From an uncultured Lachnospiraceae bacterium (lineage in GTDB: Bacteria; Bacillota; Clostridia; Lachnospirales; Lachnospiraceae): a stretch of 10,100 nt of DNA. Below the pieces are notes generated by a model, which was given only the letters and a program-made list of their open reading frames with translations, made no database searches and was not told the origin of the DNA. Positions 1-7,746 of the stretch are shown here, piece after piece (positions within the stretch are counted from its first letter, which is position 1; each line of letters starts with the position of its first letter). Position numbers and translations under genes: made by a program. The stretch lies in the NCBI GenBank assembly GCA_910585065.1, contig CAJUCG010000121.1:1-10100 (forward strand), read 5' to 3'.

Positions 1-2
1 CG

Positions 3-890
3 GCGAAGCGGGGGAAGACTCTTGCCTATCGCCGTGCTGAGCCCGCAGGGTTTTCGAATGGATCCGCGCTGAATTTCTTCTCCGAGGTCGCGCCCTGTGG
101 TGTGATTGGTTCATTCCTGCTAGATCAGTGGGATATGGGAGAAAAATATTTTACTTTTAAGCATCACTATATTACCCAGGCACTTGACTCGGATATTCTC
201 TGCTCCATATTTGAGGCGATGGGAAAGAGGCGGGAAGTAAGGCTTAGCATAGTGGGGAGGCACACAGTAAAAATAGTGGAAAAGACAGCAGTTCCACTGC
301 GCATTTTTATCAGTGTACAAAATGGGCGGCAGTATTTGTTGGGGTATTCGCCTGAGCAAAAGCAGATTTTAAGTTTTCGGATCGACCGGATCCTTATGGT
401 GAGGGAAGGGGAGAGCTTTCCCGAATTTAACCGTCTGCGCGCAAAACTTGACCGGATGCAAAAAAATATGTGGGGTGTCAGCACACAGAAAGTTGTGGCG
501 GATCCAGTGAGTTTGGCAAATTGTGCAGATAGAAATAAAGAAAATGCAGACGGGGAAGAGGGATTTTTTTCGGATAAAGAGCAAAGGGATATCGAGCATT
601 TGGAACGAGTGGAATTTATTATAAGGTACCATGATGGAGAAGAATATATTCATCATCGTCTTGTGCGCGAGAAGCGTTGTGGGCAGGTGGAGCGGCTCTC
701 TGCACACAGAAGCCGTTTTATTGCAGTGGTTTATGATTCCAGCGAGTTAATTCCATGGATTCGCACATTTATCTGTCGGATTGTATCCCTTGATTTTTCA
801 AATAGGATATTGGAGGAACGTTTTCGGACGGATTTACAGGCAATGTATCAGATGTATGGCATTCCGGAAAAGATGGTGGAGGAGAGATGA
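3..890 (+). CDS. WYL-domain protein, 5'-truncated by window edge
   Basis: The reading frame is open from the left edge to the TGA at 888-890, giving 295 visible residues, so the gene starts upstream. The GTG at 102 looks like a start only because the true one is out of view: the codons before it are stop-free and read on smoothly into the same domain (SEVAPCGVIGSFLLDQ). The WYL core lies at about 270-400; its signature stretch reads GRQYLLGY (324-347), with QYL in place of the canonical WYL, followed by a conserved-looking SFRIDRI. The C-terminal part, about 610-870, resembles the WCX extension of WYL regulators. WYL domains are Sm-like folds that often sense ligands or nucleic acids and regulate transcription or enzymes. 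Any N-terminal helix-turn-helix would be off the window. The gene is translationally coupled to the next WYL gene through an ATGA overlap, and rtcB follows. Its ligand and target are unknown. Confidence 0.82.
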   Translation, partial: AKRGKTLAYRRAEPAGFSNGSALNFFSEVAPCGVIGSFLLDQWDMGEKYFTFKHHYITQALDSDILCSIFEAMGKRREVRLSIVGRHTVKIVEKTAVPLRIFISVQNGRQYLLGYSPEQKQILSFRIDRILMVREGESFPEFNRLRAKLDRMQKNMWGVSTQKVVADPVSLANCADRNKENADGEEGFFSDKEQRDIEHLERVEFIIRYHDGEEYIHHRLVREKRCGQVERLSAHRSRFIAVVYDSSELIPWIRTFICRIVSLDFSNRILEERFRTDLQAMYQMYGIPEKMVEER

Positions 891-1861
891 TTTTCAATGA
901 ATTATATGGTGCATATTACAATGCAGTAACAAAGATATTAAGGGAGGCAATAAAGTATCCAGTCACAAAACAACAAATCCGGGAAATTGTGAAGGAACAG
1001 GCATTTTCAGAAAGTATTCTTGCGATTGAACCAGCACTTTTATCCGGGTGCTGGCCTTTTTTGCGTCCGGACGGGACAACGACATTAAAACAAATGCCCG
1101 ACAGACCGATAACTATTTTAGAAAAACGGTGGTTAAAAGCAATTTTGCTCGATCCGAGAATGCAGCTTTTTGAATGTGAGATCTCCGGGCTTGAGGATGT
1201 GGAACCTCTGTTTTTGCCGGAAGATCTCTGTGTTTTTGACCAATATGCGGACGGTGATCCTTATCAGGATGAAAGCTATATTAAGCATTTTCGGCTGGTG
1301 CTTGACGCAGTAAAGAAGCATATTCCATTAGCTATCGATGTAAAAAACAGGGATGGTGTGCGCACGCATATGAAAGTGATGCCAAAATATCTGGAGTATT
1401 CGGAGAAAGATGATAAATTCCGTCTGGTTACATCCGGCTGTTATTATGGAAGAATAATAAATCTTGCAAAAATTTTGGAGGTAAAGCCTCTTAAATTGGA
1501 AGGGAAAATAGCAGAGTGGGCAGCGGCAAAGGAAAATGGGAGATCAGAGAATTTATATGCGGCAGAACAAAAAAACCAAAGTTTGGTTTTTGAACTGTTC
1601 GATGGGCGTGATGCGCTGGAACGCGCGCTGCTGCACTTTGCGCATTTTGAAAAGGAGGCGGAGCGTCTTGATAAAAAGCATTACTGGGTAAAAGTAAAGT
1701 ATAATAAAGAGGATGAAGCGGAACTTGTGATCCGTGTACTTTCGTTTGGACCATTTTTGCGGGTGGTGGAGCCGGAGAATTTCGTGGAACTGCTAAGAAA
1801 GAAGCTAATGCAGCAATATGTGTTAGATCAGAATTCTGATTACTTTGCAGAAAATCAATAA
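887..1861 (+). CDS. WYL-domain protein (second of a pair)
   Basis: A 324-residue protein whose ATG (887) overlaps the upstream stop in ATGA; a GGAGGAG ribosome site lies at 878-884. About 75 N-terminal residues form a helical region that could be a divergent winged helix, but I see no clear DNA-binding motif. A clostridial-WYL-like stretch (PITILEKRWLKAILLDPRMQLFE) follows. The Sm-like WYL core is at about residues 144-200 (IPLAIDVKNRDG, then MPKYLEYSEKDDKFRLVTSG), with the WYL tripeptide replaced by KYL. The C-terminal third (YWVKVKYNKEDEAELVIRVLSFGPFLRVVEP) fits the WCX extension. It is probably a regulatory or ligand-sensing protein acting with the upstream WYL protein, possibly as a heteromer; both sit ahead of rtcB. 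A 21-bp palindrome lies inside the gene at 1571-1591. The family call is fairly secure; the regulatory target is inference. Confidence 0.8.
   Translation: MIFNELYGAYYNAVTKILREAIKYPVTKQQIREIVKEQAFSESILAIEPALLSGCWPFLRPDGTTTLKQMPDRPITILEKRWLKAILLDPRMQLFECEISGLEDVEPLFLPEDLCVFDQYADGDPYQDESYIKHFRLVLDAVKKHIPLAIDVKNRDGVRTHMKVMPKYLEYSEKDDKFRLVTSGCYYGRIINLAKILEVKPLKLEGKIAEWAAAKENGRSENLYAAEQKNQSLVFELFDGRDALERALLHFAHFEKEAERLDKKHYWVKVKYNKEDEAELVIRVLSFGPFLRVVEPENFVELLRKKLMQQYVLDQNSDYFAENQ
1571..1591. repeat. 21-bp palindrome inside the second WYL gene
   Basis: The arms AAAAACCAAA (1571-1580) and TTTGGTTTTT (1582-1591) are perfect reverse complements around a single G. It lies within coding sequence and is A/T-rich, so chance is a reasonable explanation; a protein-binding site or weak hairpin cannot be excluded. 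Confidence 0.4.
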
Positions 1862-1946
1862 AAATATTCTAAATTTCTATTCGCAACTTTTTTTCCGTGA
1901 TAAAATCTCTTCTTTCTGATAATCTATTATTACAAAGCAAGGAAAG

Positions 1947-1986
1947 CCCGCGAATTATTGCAGAGTAAGGAGTAATAATTCGCGGG
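1947..1986. repeat. 13-bp perfect inverted repeat upstream of rtcB
   Basis: The left arm CCCGCGAATTATT (1947-1959) and right arm AATAATTCGCGGG (1974-1986) are exact reverse complements, separated by 14 nt that include AAGGAG. As RNA this forms a long stable stem 65 nt before the rtcB start. No T-run follows on either strand, so it is not a standard intrinsic terminator. It could be a 5'-UTR structure controlling rtcB, a small structured RNA, or a dimeric operator, for example for one of the neighbouring WYL proteins. The remainder of 1862-2051 is A/T-rich, with a T7 run at 1888-1894, and holds no other gene I can support. Confidence 0.6.
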
Positions 1987-2051
1987 ACAAAAAATATGGG
2001 GCAGATATGGTGGTTAGAAGAAAAATGCAAAATCCCGGAAAGGAGAAGCGT

Positions 2052-3254
2052 ATGATTACTATACAGGGAAAATATAATGAGGCATTATGTTATTGCGCAG
2101 AACTGGAGGAACAGGCGGAGGAGCAAATTCGCGCAGTCTGTAATCAGGAAGCGTTTTCGGGCTGTAAAATCCGCATTATGCCGGATGTTCATGCAGGAAA
2201 GGGATGTACTATTGGGACGACAATGACTATTCAGGATAAGCTGGTTCCCGGTATGGTCGGCGTGGATATTGGCTGCGGGATGGAGACGGTAAAAATTGCG
2301 CAGCGCGCAATTGATTTTGAAAAATTGGACGCGCTGATTCACGAAAAGATTCCCTGTGGGCGCGAAATAAGAGGGGAAGCTCATGCACTAAATAAGGAAA
2401 TTGATTTGAATGCACTGCGATGTGCGGATTTTGTTCACCTGGAGCGCGCAAGATTAAGTATTGGAACACTGGGCGGCGGCAACCATTTTATTGAAGCTGA
2501 CCGAAACGAAAAAGGGGAATTGTACTTGGTCGTACATTCCGGCAGTCGCCATCTTGGTGTTGAAGTTGCTGAATATTATCAAAAACAGGGGCGGCAGGCA
2601 CTGTGGGGCGGCGCGCACCACCAGATTGCGGAGCTGATTGCAAGGCTGAAAAAAGAAGGGCGTTTTCAGGAAATTGAGCCGTCGGTACAAGCGATGAAAA
2701 AAGAGCATAAAATTGATATTCCAGAGGATCTGGTTTATGTGGAAGGAAAACTATTTGAAGATTATATTCATGATATGCGAATTATTCAGCAGTTTGCAGT
2801 ACTTAACCGAAGAGCCATGATGGATGTAATTGTTTCCGGGATGGGTTTTGAGCGGGTCGAAGAGTTTACTACAATTCATAATTATATTGATACGGAAGCA
2901 ATGATTTTAAGAAAGGGTTCCGTGTCAGCGAAAGCGGGGGAGAAGCTTTTAATTCCGATCAATATGCGGGATGGAAGTCTGATTTGTGTGGGTAAGGGCA
3001 ATGAGGAGTGGAATTGTTCTGCGCCGCATGGAGCGGGGCGGCTGATGAGCCGAAAGAAAGCATTTAATTCGCTTTCGATGGAGGAATACCGGGCGCAGAT
3101 GGAGGGGATCTATACAAGCTGTGTTGTGCCGGATACTTTGGATGAATCGCCGATGGCTTACAAAAGTATGGAGGAGATTGTGGCACAGATTGAGCCAACG
3201 GTGGAGATTGTGGAGAGAGTGAAGCCAGTATATAATTTTAAGGCGGCAGAGTGA
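2052..3254 (+). CDS. rtcB: RtcB family RNA ligase
   Basis: A 400-residue RNA-splicing/repair ligase, close to the usual bacterial size. RtcB joins RNA 2',3'-cyclic-phosphate or 3'-phosphate ends to 5'-OH ends, using GTP and Mn2+ through a GMP-histidine intermediate. The expected residues are visible: PDVHAGKG near the N-terminus, D72 and C75 in VDIGCGM, N144-H145 in GGGNHF, H162 in HSGSR, H276 in IHNYID, and the guanylylated H326 in PHGAGR. The 17-residue gap between H145 and H162 equals that between H168 and H185 in E. coli RtcB. I chose the ATG at 2052 because AAAGGAG (2039-2045) sits 6 nt before it and family members begin just like MITIQGKYNEA; an in-frame ATG at 2007 would add 15 unlikely residues. 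Two WYL genes lie upstream and a type III-A CRISPR locus downstream. The function is secure; its natural substrate is unknown. Confidence 0.95.
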   Translation: MITIQGKYNEALCYCAELEEQAEEQIRAVCNQEAFSGCKIRIMPDVHAGKGCTIGTTMTIQDKLVPGMVGVDIGCGMETVKIAQRAIDFEKLDALIHEKIPCGREIRGEAHALNKEIDLNALRCADFVHLERARLSIGTLGGGNHFIEADRNEKGELYLVVHSGSRHLGVEVAEYYQKQGRQALWGGAHHQIAELIARLKKEGRFQEIEPSVQAMKKEHKIDIPEDLVYVEGKLFEDYIHDMRIIQQFAVLNRRAMMDVIVSGMGFERVEEFTTIHNYIDTEAMILRKGSVSAKAGEKLLIPINMRDGSLICVGKGNEEWNCSAPHGAGRLMSRKKAFNSLSMEEYRAQMEGIYTSCVVPDTLDESPMAYKSMEEIVAQIEPTVEIVERVKPVYNFKAAE

Positions 3255-3371
3255 TCCTTAAGTGGCAGGGGATGAAGGTACAGTTTACCTCACCTCGAAG
3301 TAAAATAAATTGTATCATTTAAAGAAAAAAATCAAAATATCAGTTTTTTTGCAATTTTTTGGCGAATTTAC

Positions 3372-3400
3372 TTGAAACTCCAGGAATAAATTGGTAAAAT
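3372..3400 (+). promoter_or_regulatory. Sigma-A-type promoter for the cas/csm operon
   Basis: TTGAAA (3372-3377) and TAAAAT (3395-3400) are separated by exactly 17 bp, a near-consensus housekeeping promoter 35 nt before the cas6 start. A/T tracts just upstream (A7 at 3325-3331, T7 at 3344-3350, T6 at 3353-3358) could act as UP elements. The A7 and T7 runs could also pair in RNA but have no GC stem, so I do not call a terminator for rtcB. The promoter suggests the csm operon is transcribed independently of rtcB. It was identified by eye only. Confidence 0.65.
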
Positions 3401-3435
3401 AAAAAAGATTGAATGGGAGCTAAGGAGGAGAAAAA

Positions 3436-4179
3436 ATGTTAGCACAACTGCGTATGAAATTGCAGGTGGATAAGGAAGATTTTGGCTGCTATCAGTCGTC
3501 CAATATGCAGGGGATCATGATGGAACGAATAGATAGTTCCTATGCAAAAAAATTGCATGAACAGGGATTAAAACCTTACAGCCAGTATATTGTGGGCGGG
3601 GAACAGAAAGAATGGGTGGTTAAAACATTTACAAAGGAAGCGTATCAAGAGATTATTACTCCTCTGCTCGATGAAAAATTATCAGAATTTTGTATTGAGA
3701 AAAAGGAAATGCACGCAAGGATCATGGGAAAGGAGTTAAGAACTCTTCGCAAACAGGAACTTTTGGATGAGTTTTATTCCGATATTTGCAGCCGATATCT
3801 TTCACTTGAATTCTTAACTCCAACTTCATTTAAAAGTGATGGGCGATATATTATTATTCCAGAAGTGCGATATATTTATCAGAGCCTGATGAATAAGTAC
3901 AGTGCGGCTTCGGAGGATCTTGATATGTGCGACGAAGAAACATTAGTGCAATTGACAGAAAATAGCAATATTGTACAGTACAAATTAAGAAGCACCTTTT
4001 TTCCGTTGGAGGGAGTGCGGATTCCGGCTTTTAAGGGAGAGATAAACATTAAAGTATCGGGGACGACCACCATGGCAAAATATGCTAGACTCTTGGCAAG
4101 ATTCGGGGAATATTCGGGAGTGGGAATTAAGAGCGCGATCGGAATGGGGGCATTGCAGCTAAAGGAGGCGAAAAAATGA
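3436..4179 (+). CDS. cas6: Cas6 pre-crRNA endoribonuclease
   Basis: A 247-residue RAMP-fold endoribonuclease that cuts the CRISPR transcript within each repeat to release crRNAs. The C-terminus holds the Cas6 glycine-rich loop (GVGIKSAIGMG, G228-G238), preceded by a typical GEINIKVSGTTTMAKYARLLARFGEYS. H41, in LHEQGLKPYSQY, is a good candidate for the catalytic histidine by position and context. The start is well supported: AAGGAGG at 3422-3428 lies 7 nt before the ATG, and a promoter sits just upstream. It is first in the operon and overlaps cas10 by 4 bp (ATGA). Its likely target is the CCCC-GATA-GGGG hairpin in the repeats beginning at 9929; cutting at the 3' base would leave an 8-nt ACGGAAAC handle. 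That site is inferred. Confidence 0.92.
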   Translation: MLAQLRMKLQVDKEDFGCYQSSNMQGIMMERIDSSYAKKLHEQGLKPYSQYIVGGEQKEWVVKTFTKEAYQEIITPLLDEKLSEFCIEKKEMHARIMGKELRTLRKQELLDEFYSDICSRYLSLEFLTPTSFKSDGRYIIIPEVRYIYQSLMNKYSAASEDLDMCDEETLVQLTENSNIVQYKLRSTFFPLEGVRIPAFKGEINIKVSGTTTMAKYARLLARFGEYSGVGIKSAIGMGALQLKEAKK

Positions 4180-6572
4180 CCAACAAACAAATTGATACGA
4201 TAATGGGGAGTCTGTTACATGATGTAGGAAAGGTGATCTATCGGACGGGCGGGGATGCAAGAAAACATAGTAAGAGCGGTTATGACTTTCTTAAAAATGA
4301 GGTGGGAGTTGAGATTCCAGGAATTCTTGACGCAGTGCGTTACCATCATGCGGACGCGTTAAAATGCGCAAAAATAGAAAAAGATTCTCTGGCGTATATT
4401 ACCTATATTGCGGATAATATTGCGTCCGCTGCGGACAGAAGACAGAGGGAGGCAGAGGATAGCGGATTTGAGATCTCGGCACCATTGGAGACAATATTTA
4501 ATATACTAAACCATAATCATCAAAGATTTTACTATAACCCGAAAATGTTAGATCCAAAGGCGGAGATCAATTATCCGACCGAAGAAAAGAAGAAATTTGA
4601 CGAACATTTTTACATAAAGGTAAAGGCAAATCTTGTTGATAATTTAAAGGGGCTGGAGTGGAGAAATCAGGAGTATGTAAATTCTTTGCTGGAAGTATTG
4701 GAAGCAAATCTAAGTTATGTGCCATCTTCCACGGCAAAGGGAGAATTAGCGGATATCTCGCTGTTTGACCATCTCAAACTTACGGCGGCAGTAGCTAGTT
4801 GTATTCTGGAGTTTTTAGAAGAAAATAAAGAGAATGACTACTGTGAACTGCTCTTTAAAAAAAGCAGAGAGTTTTATGAGAGAAAGGTTTTTTGTCTGTA
4901 CTCCATGGATGTATCCGGAATACAGGATTTTATCTATACGATCGCAAGCAAAAATGCCTTAAAAACGCTGCGCGCCCGCTCCTTTTATCTGGAAATTATG
5001 ATGGAGCATATGATTGACAGCCTTCTTGAAAAATTGCATTTATCAAGGGCAAATTTAATTTATTCCGGCGGCGGACACTGCTATATTCTGATGCCGAATA
5101 CCAAAGGGGCGAAGGAAACAGCGGATTCTTATATGGAGGGAGTAAATCGCTGGCTGATGGAAAATTTTCAGATTTCTCTGTATGTTGCCTGGGGATACGC
5201 GCCGTGCAGTGCGGATAATCTGAAAAATGAGCCGGTGGGAAGTTATTCTGAAATTTTCCATCAGATGTCCGAGACGATTTCAAAAAGAAAAGGTCATCGC
5301 TATACAGCGGGGGATATTATTACATTGAATAAAAGGACAGATAAGGATTATGTAAGGGAATGCACGGTATGTAAGAGAATAATAAAGGCGGGGGAGGAGG
5401 AGATCTGTCCGGTTTGCCGGGCGATCGAAAATTTTTCGAGAAATATTTTGTATGATGATTTCTTTACCGTAATCTGCGAACAAAGAAAAGATGCACTGCC
5501 GCTTCCCGGAGGGTATTTTCTTGTGGCAGATAGCGGGGAATCGCTAAAAAAGAAAATGCAGCAGGATGATTACTTTGTTCGGGCTTACAGTAAAAATGAA
5601 ATATGTACCGGAAAGCAGATTGCGACAAAACTTTGGATCGGGGATTATACATCGGGAAAGACTTTTGAGGAATATGCGAAGGAAGCGGAGGGAATTGACC
5701 GGATCGCGATCTTGCGGGCGGACGTTGATAACCTGGGACAAGCCTTTGTGTCGGGGTTTGAGAATCCGGAAAATGATAATCGGTATGTAACTCTGTCGCG
5801 GACAGCAACACTCTCAAGACAACTCTCCTTGTTTTTTAAACTGTATCTTAACAGGATTTTAATGCAGGGGGGATATTCAATCAATGAAAAACCAAAGCAT
5901 CCGCGCAATGTCAGTATCTGTTATTCCGGCGGTGATGATTTATTTATTGTCGGTGCCTGGAATGAAGTGGTGGAACTTGCGGTGGATATCCGGCGGGCAT
6001 TTGAAAAATATACGCAGGGTATCTTGTCTTTGTCGGCGGGGATTGGAATTTATGAGGACGGCTATCCAGTAAGCGCGGCGGCAAGGGAAGTGGCAGAATT
6101 GGAGGATGCGGCAAAAAAACTGCCGGGAAAAGATGCGGTCACACTGTTTGAGGCATCACAAAAGGAATGGGAGAGAAAAAGAAAAGAGAATAAAATGGTG
6201 GTAGCGGGCGAAGCGAAGAAAGGGACATATTCGTGGAAAGATTTCGAAAATCAGGTTTTGGAAGAAAAATATAAGGTGATTTACAATTTTTTCCAGTCCT
6301 CAAAAGAGAGGGGGAAAAGTTTTCTCTACAATCTTTTGGAATTGCTTCGAAACCGGAAAGAAAAAATTAATTTTGCAAGATATGTATATATTTTGTCCCG
6401 CTTAGAACCGGGACAGGAGGCAAAAAAGGAAGAAAAAGAGGCTTATCGGAGATTTTCTTCTAAGATGTATCAGTGGGCGGGGAACAAGGAAGATTCCAGG
6501 CAACTGATCACAGCGATCTATTTGTATGTCTATTTGACAAGAGGAGAGGAGGAATCGTGCAATGAGGAATAA
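4176..6572 (+). CDS. cas10: Cas10/Csm1, large subunit of the type III-A complex
   Basis: A 798-residue signature protein of type III systems. The N-terminal HD domain is intact (H15-D16 in LLHDVGK; H57-H58 further on) and in this family cuts single-stranded DNA once target RNA is bound. The first Palm domain (about residues 240-375) carries the degenerate IYSGGGHCYIL in place of GGDD. A Cys4 zinc finger follows (C396, C399, C411, C414, a CxxC-11-CxxC pattern). The second Palm has the complete GGDD at residues 585-588 (5928-5939), the site that turns ATP into cyclic oligoadenylates. The remainder is the helical D4-like domain. AGGAGG (4163-4168) lies 7 nt before the ATG. It overlaps cas6 by 4 bp and csm2 by 11 bp. 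Both activities appear retained, so a CARF-type effector answering the second messenger is expected, but none is in the window. Confidence 0.97.
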   Translation: MTNKQIDTIMGSLLHDVGKVIYRTGGDARKHSKSGYDFLKNEVGVEIPGILDAVRYHHADALKCAKIEKDSLAYITYIADNIASAADRRQREAEDSGFEISAPLETIFNILNHNHQRFYYNPKMLDPKAEINYPTEEKKKFDEHFYIKVKANLVDNLKGLEWRNQEYVNSLLEVLEANLSYVPSSTAKGELADISLFDHLKLTAAVASCILEFLEENKENDYCELLFKKSREFYERKVFCLYSMDVSGIQDFIYTIASKNALKTLRARSFYLEIMMEHMIDSLLEKLHLSRANLIYSGGGHCYILMPNTKGAKETADSYMEGVNRWLMENFQISLYVAWGYAPCSADNLKNEPVGSYSEIFHQMSETISKRKGHRYTAGDIITLNKRTDKDYVRECTVCKRIIKAGEEEICPVCRAIENFSRNILYDDFFTVICEQRKDALPLPGGYFLVADSGESLKKKMQQDDYFVRAYSKNEICTGKQIATKLWIGDYTSGKTFEEYAKEAEGIDRIAILRADVDNLGQAFVSGFENPENDNRYVTLSRTATLSRQLSLFFKLYLNRILMQGGYSINEKPKHPRNVSICYSGGDDLFIVGAWNEVVELAVDIRRAFEKYTQGILSLSAGIGIYEDGYPVSAAAREVAELEDAAKKLPGKDAVTLFEASQKEWERKRKENKMVVAGEAKKGTYSWKDFENQVLEEKYKVIYNFFQSSKERGKSFLYNLLELLRNRKEKINFARYVYILSRLEPGQEAKKEEKEAYRRFSSKMYQWAGNKEDSRQLITAIYLYVYLTRGEEESCNEE

Positions 6573-7035
6573 TGAGCAAAATTACACTGGACAGAGAAGG
6601 CAGGGAGAATACGGCAGATCCGCACCTACGCAGAAGAAGCCAGTAAGAGAGATCAATAAAGATAATTATGTTGAGGAGGCGGAAAAAGTTATTCTTGAAA
6701 TGAAGGAAATGAAAGATGCAGGAAAAAAAGATGCGGAGATAACTACTACTCAGCTAAGAAATCTCCTAGCAATGGCGGCGGATATTTACAATACAATAAT
6801 GCATCAAAACACTGACGCGCTTACCGAGGAAATCAAGTCGAGAATTGAATATATGAGGGTGCGCTTTTTCTATGAAGCAGGTCGAAACGGTGGAGTAAAA
6901 ACTTTGATTGAGAAGGCGAATCTTATGGAAGTTTTAAAAAACATTAAGGGGAGCAGGGAAAATTATATTTTGTTTAACCGATATATGGAGGCATTGGTAG
7001 CATTTCACAGATATCATGGCGGCAGGGATAATTAG
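6562..7035 (+). CDS. csm2: Csm2, small subunit of the type III-A complex
   Basis: A 157-residue, mainly helical protein. The first 30 residues are charged and probably disordered. The conserved body follows: ITTTQLRNLLAMAADIY (60-76), IEYMRVRFFYEAGRNGGVKTL (95-115), and the C-terminal signature YMEALVAFHRYHGG (141-154). Csm2 subunits stack along the inner filament beside Csm3 and help hold the crRNA-target RNA duplex; no catalytic role is known. The ATG lies inside the end of cas10 (11-bp overlap), with AGGAGG at 6547-6552 suitably placed, which suggests coupled translation. Presence of Csm2 separates this type III-A system from III-B (Cmr5). The family call rests on these motifs and the gene order. 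Confidence 0.93.
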   Translation: MRNNEQNYTGQRRQGEYGRSAPTQKKPVREINKDNYVEEAEKVILEMKEMKDAGKKDAEITTTQLRNLLAMAADIYNTIMHQNTDALTEEIKSRIEYMRVRFFYEAGRNGGVKTLIEKANLMEVLKNIKGSRENYILFNRYMEALVAFHRYHGGRDN

Positions 7036-7057
7036 AGCGGATAGAAGGGGGAAAAAT

Positions 7058-7735
7058 ATGTACGCAAAAATTCAGATTACGGGGACAATAGAGGTAAAGA
7101 CCGGTATGCATATTGGAGGTTCCTTTGCATACGCGGCGATCGGTGCGGTGGATTCCACAGTAATTAAGGATGTGAGGACGGGACTGCCAATGATTCCGGG
7201 CAGCTCCCTAAAGGGAAAAATGCGCACTTTGCTTGCAAGACAGTACAATGAAACGATGGCGGCAAAGCCGGATGAGGATGCGGTGTGTCTGCGGCGGCTC
7301 TTTGGCTGCGCTAAGGCGGATGGGGATGGCAAGGTAAAGAGAAGCAGAGTATTATTTTCTGATATGTTCCTTGCGAATGAGAGTGAGCTGCGGGCACTTG
7401 GCTTGCAGACATTAACCGAGGTAAAATTTGAAAATACGATCAACAGGGCGACTGCGGTTGCAAATCCGCGCCAGATTGAGCGTGCAATAAGGGGTTCTAT
7501 TTTTGGGTTGGATCTTTTGTATGAAGTAGAAAATAAAGATGAGATCTTAGAGGATTTTAAGATTTTGGCGGAAGGGTTTCGCCTGCTTCAATATGATTAT
7601 CTCGGCGGAAATGGTTCCAGAGGTTATGGAAAAATTCTGTTTCATGATATAACTTCGGATATTGTGGTCGGTGATGTAGACGATGAGATTCTTAACGCTT
7701 GCAATGATGTGTTGAAGGACGCAGTTAAATGTTAA
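7058..7735 (+). CDS. csm3: Csm3, backbone subunit and target-RNA nuclease
   Basis: A 225-residue RAMP protein that polymerises along the crRNA and cuts bound target RNA at 6-nt intervals. D32, in AIGAVDSTVIKD (codon at 7151-7153), matches the catalytic Asp (D32/D33) known in Csm3 proteins, so RNA slicing should be active. Other landmarks are MIPGSSLKGKMRTLL (45-59), a CLRRLFGC pair of cysteines that may bind metal, FENTINRATAVANPRQIERAIRGS, and the glycine-rich YLGGNGSRGYGK near the C-terminus. I chose the ATG at 7058 because GAAGGGGG (7044-7051) precedes it by 6 nt and family members start with residues like YAKIQITG; the in-frame ATG at 7016 would overlap csm2 and add 14 non-family residues. 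Csm4 follows after 11 nt. Confidence 0.95.
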   Translation: MYAKIQITGTIEVKTGMHIGGSFAYAAIGAVDSTVIKDVRTGLPMIPGSSLKGKMRTLLARQYNETMAAKPDEDAVCLRRLFGCAKADGDGKVKRSRVLFSDMFLANESELRALGLQTLTEVKFENTINRATAVANPRQIERAIRGSIFGLDLLYEVENKDEILEDFKILAEGFRLLQYDYLGGNGSRGYGKILFHDITSDIVVGDVDDEILNACNDVLKDAVKC

Positions 7736-7746
7736 AGGAGTAGAAA

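Noticed and set aside
2007..2051. Upstream in-frame ATG for rtcB.
   Set aside because: It would add 15 residues not seen in the family, and the good ribosome site at 2039-2045 points to the ATG at 2052.
3276..3290. Hairpin AGGTA-CAGTT-TACCT after rtcB as a terminator.
   Set aside because: The stem is 5 bp with low GC and no T-run follows directly; the T-runs at 3344-3358 are over 50 nt away.
3272..3322. A 16-codon ORF (start MKVQFTSP) between rtcB and cas6.
   Set aside because: Very short, with only a G-rich stretch right against the start as a possible ribosome site and no recognisable content.
7016..7057. Upstream in-frame ATG for csm3, overlapping csm2.
   Set aside because: It lacks a ribosome site and adds residues unlike Csm3; the ATG at 7058 has a G-rich site 6 nt upstream and the standard Csm3 N-terminus.
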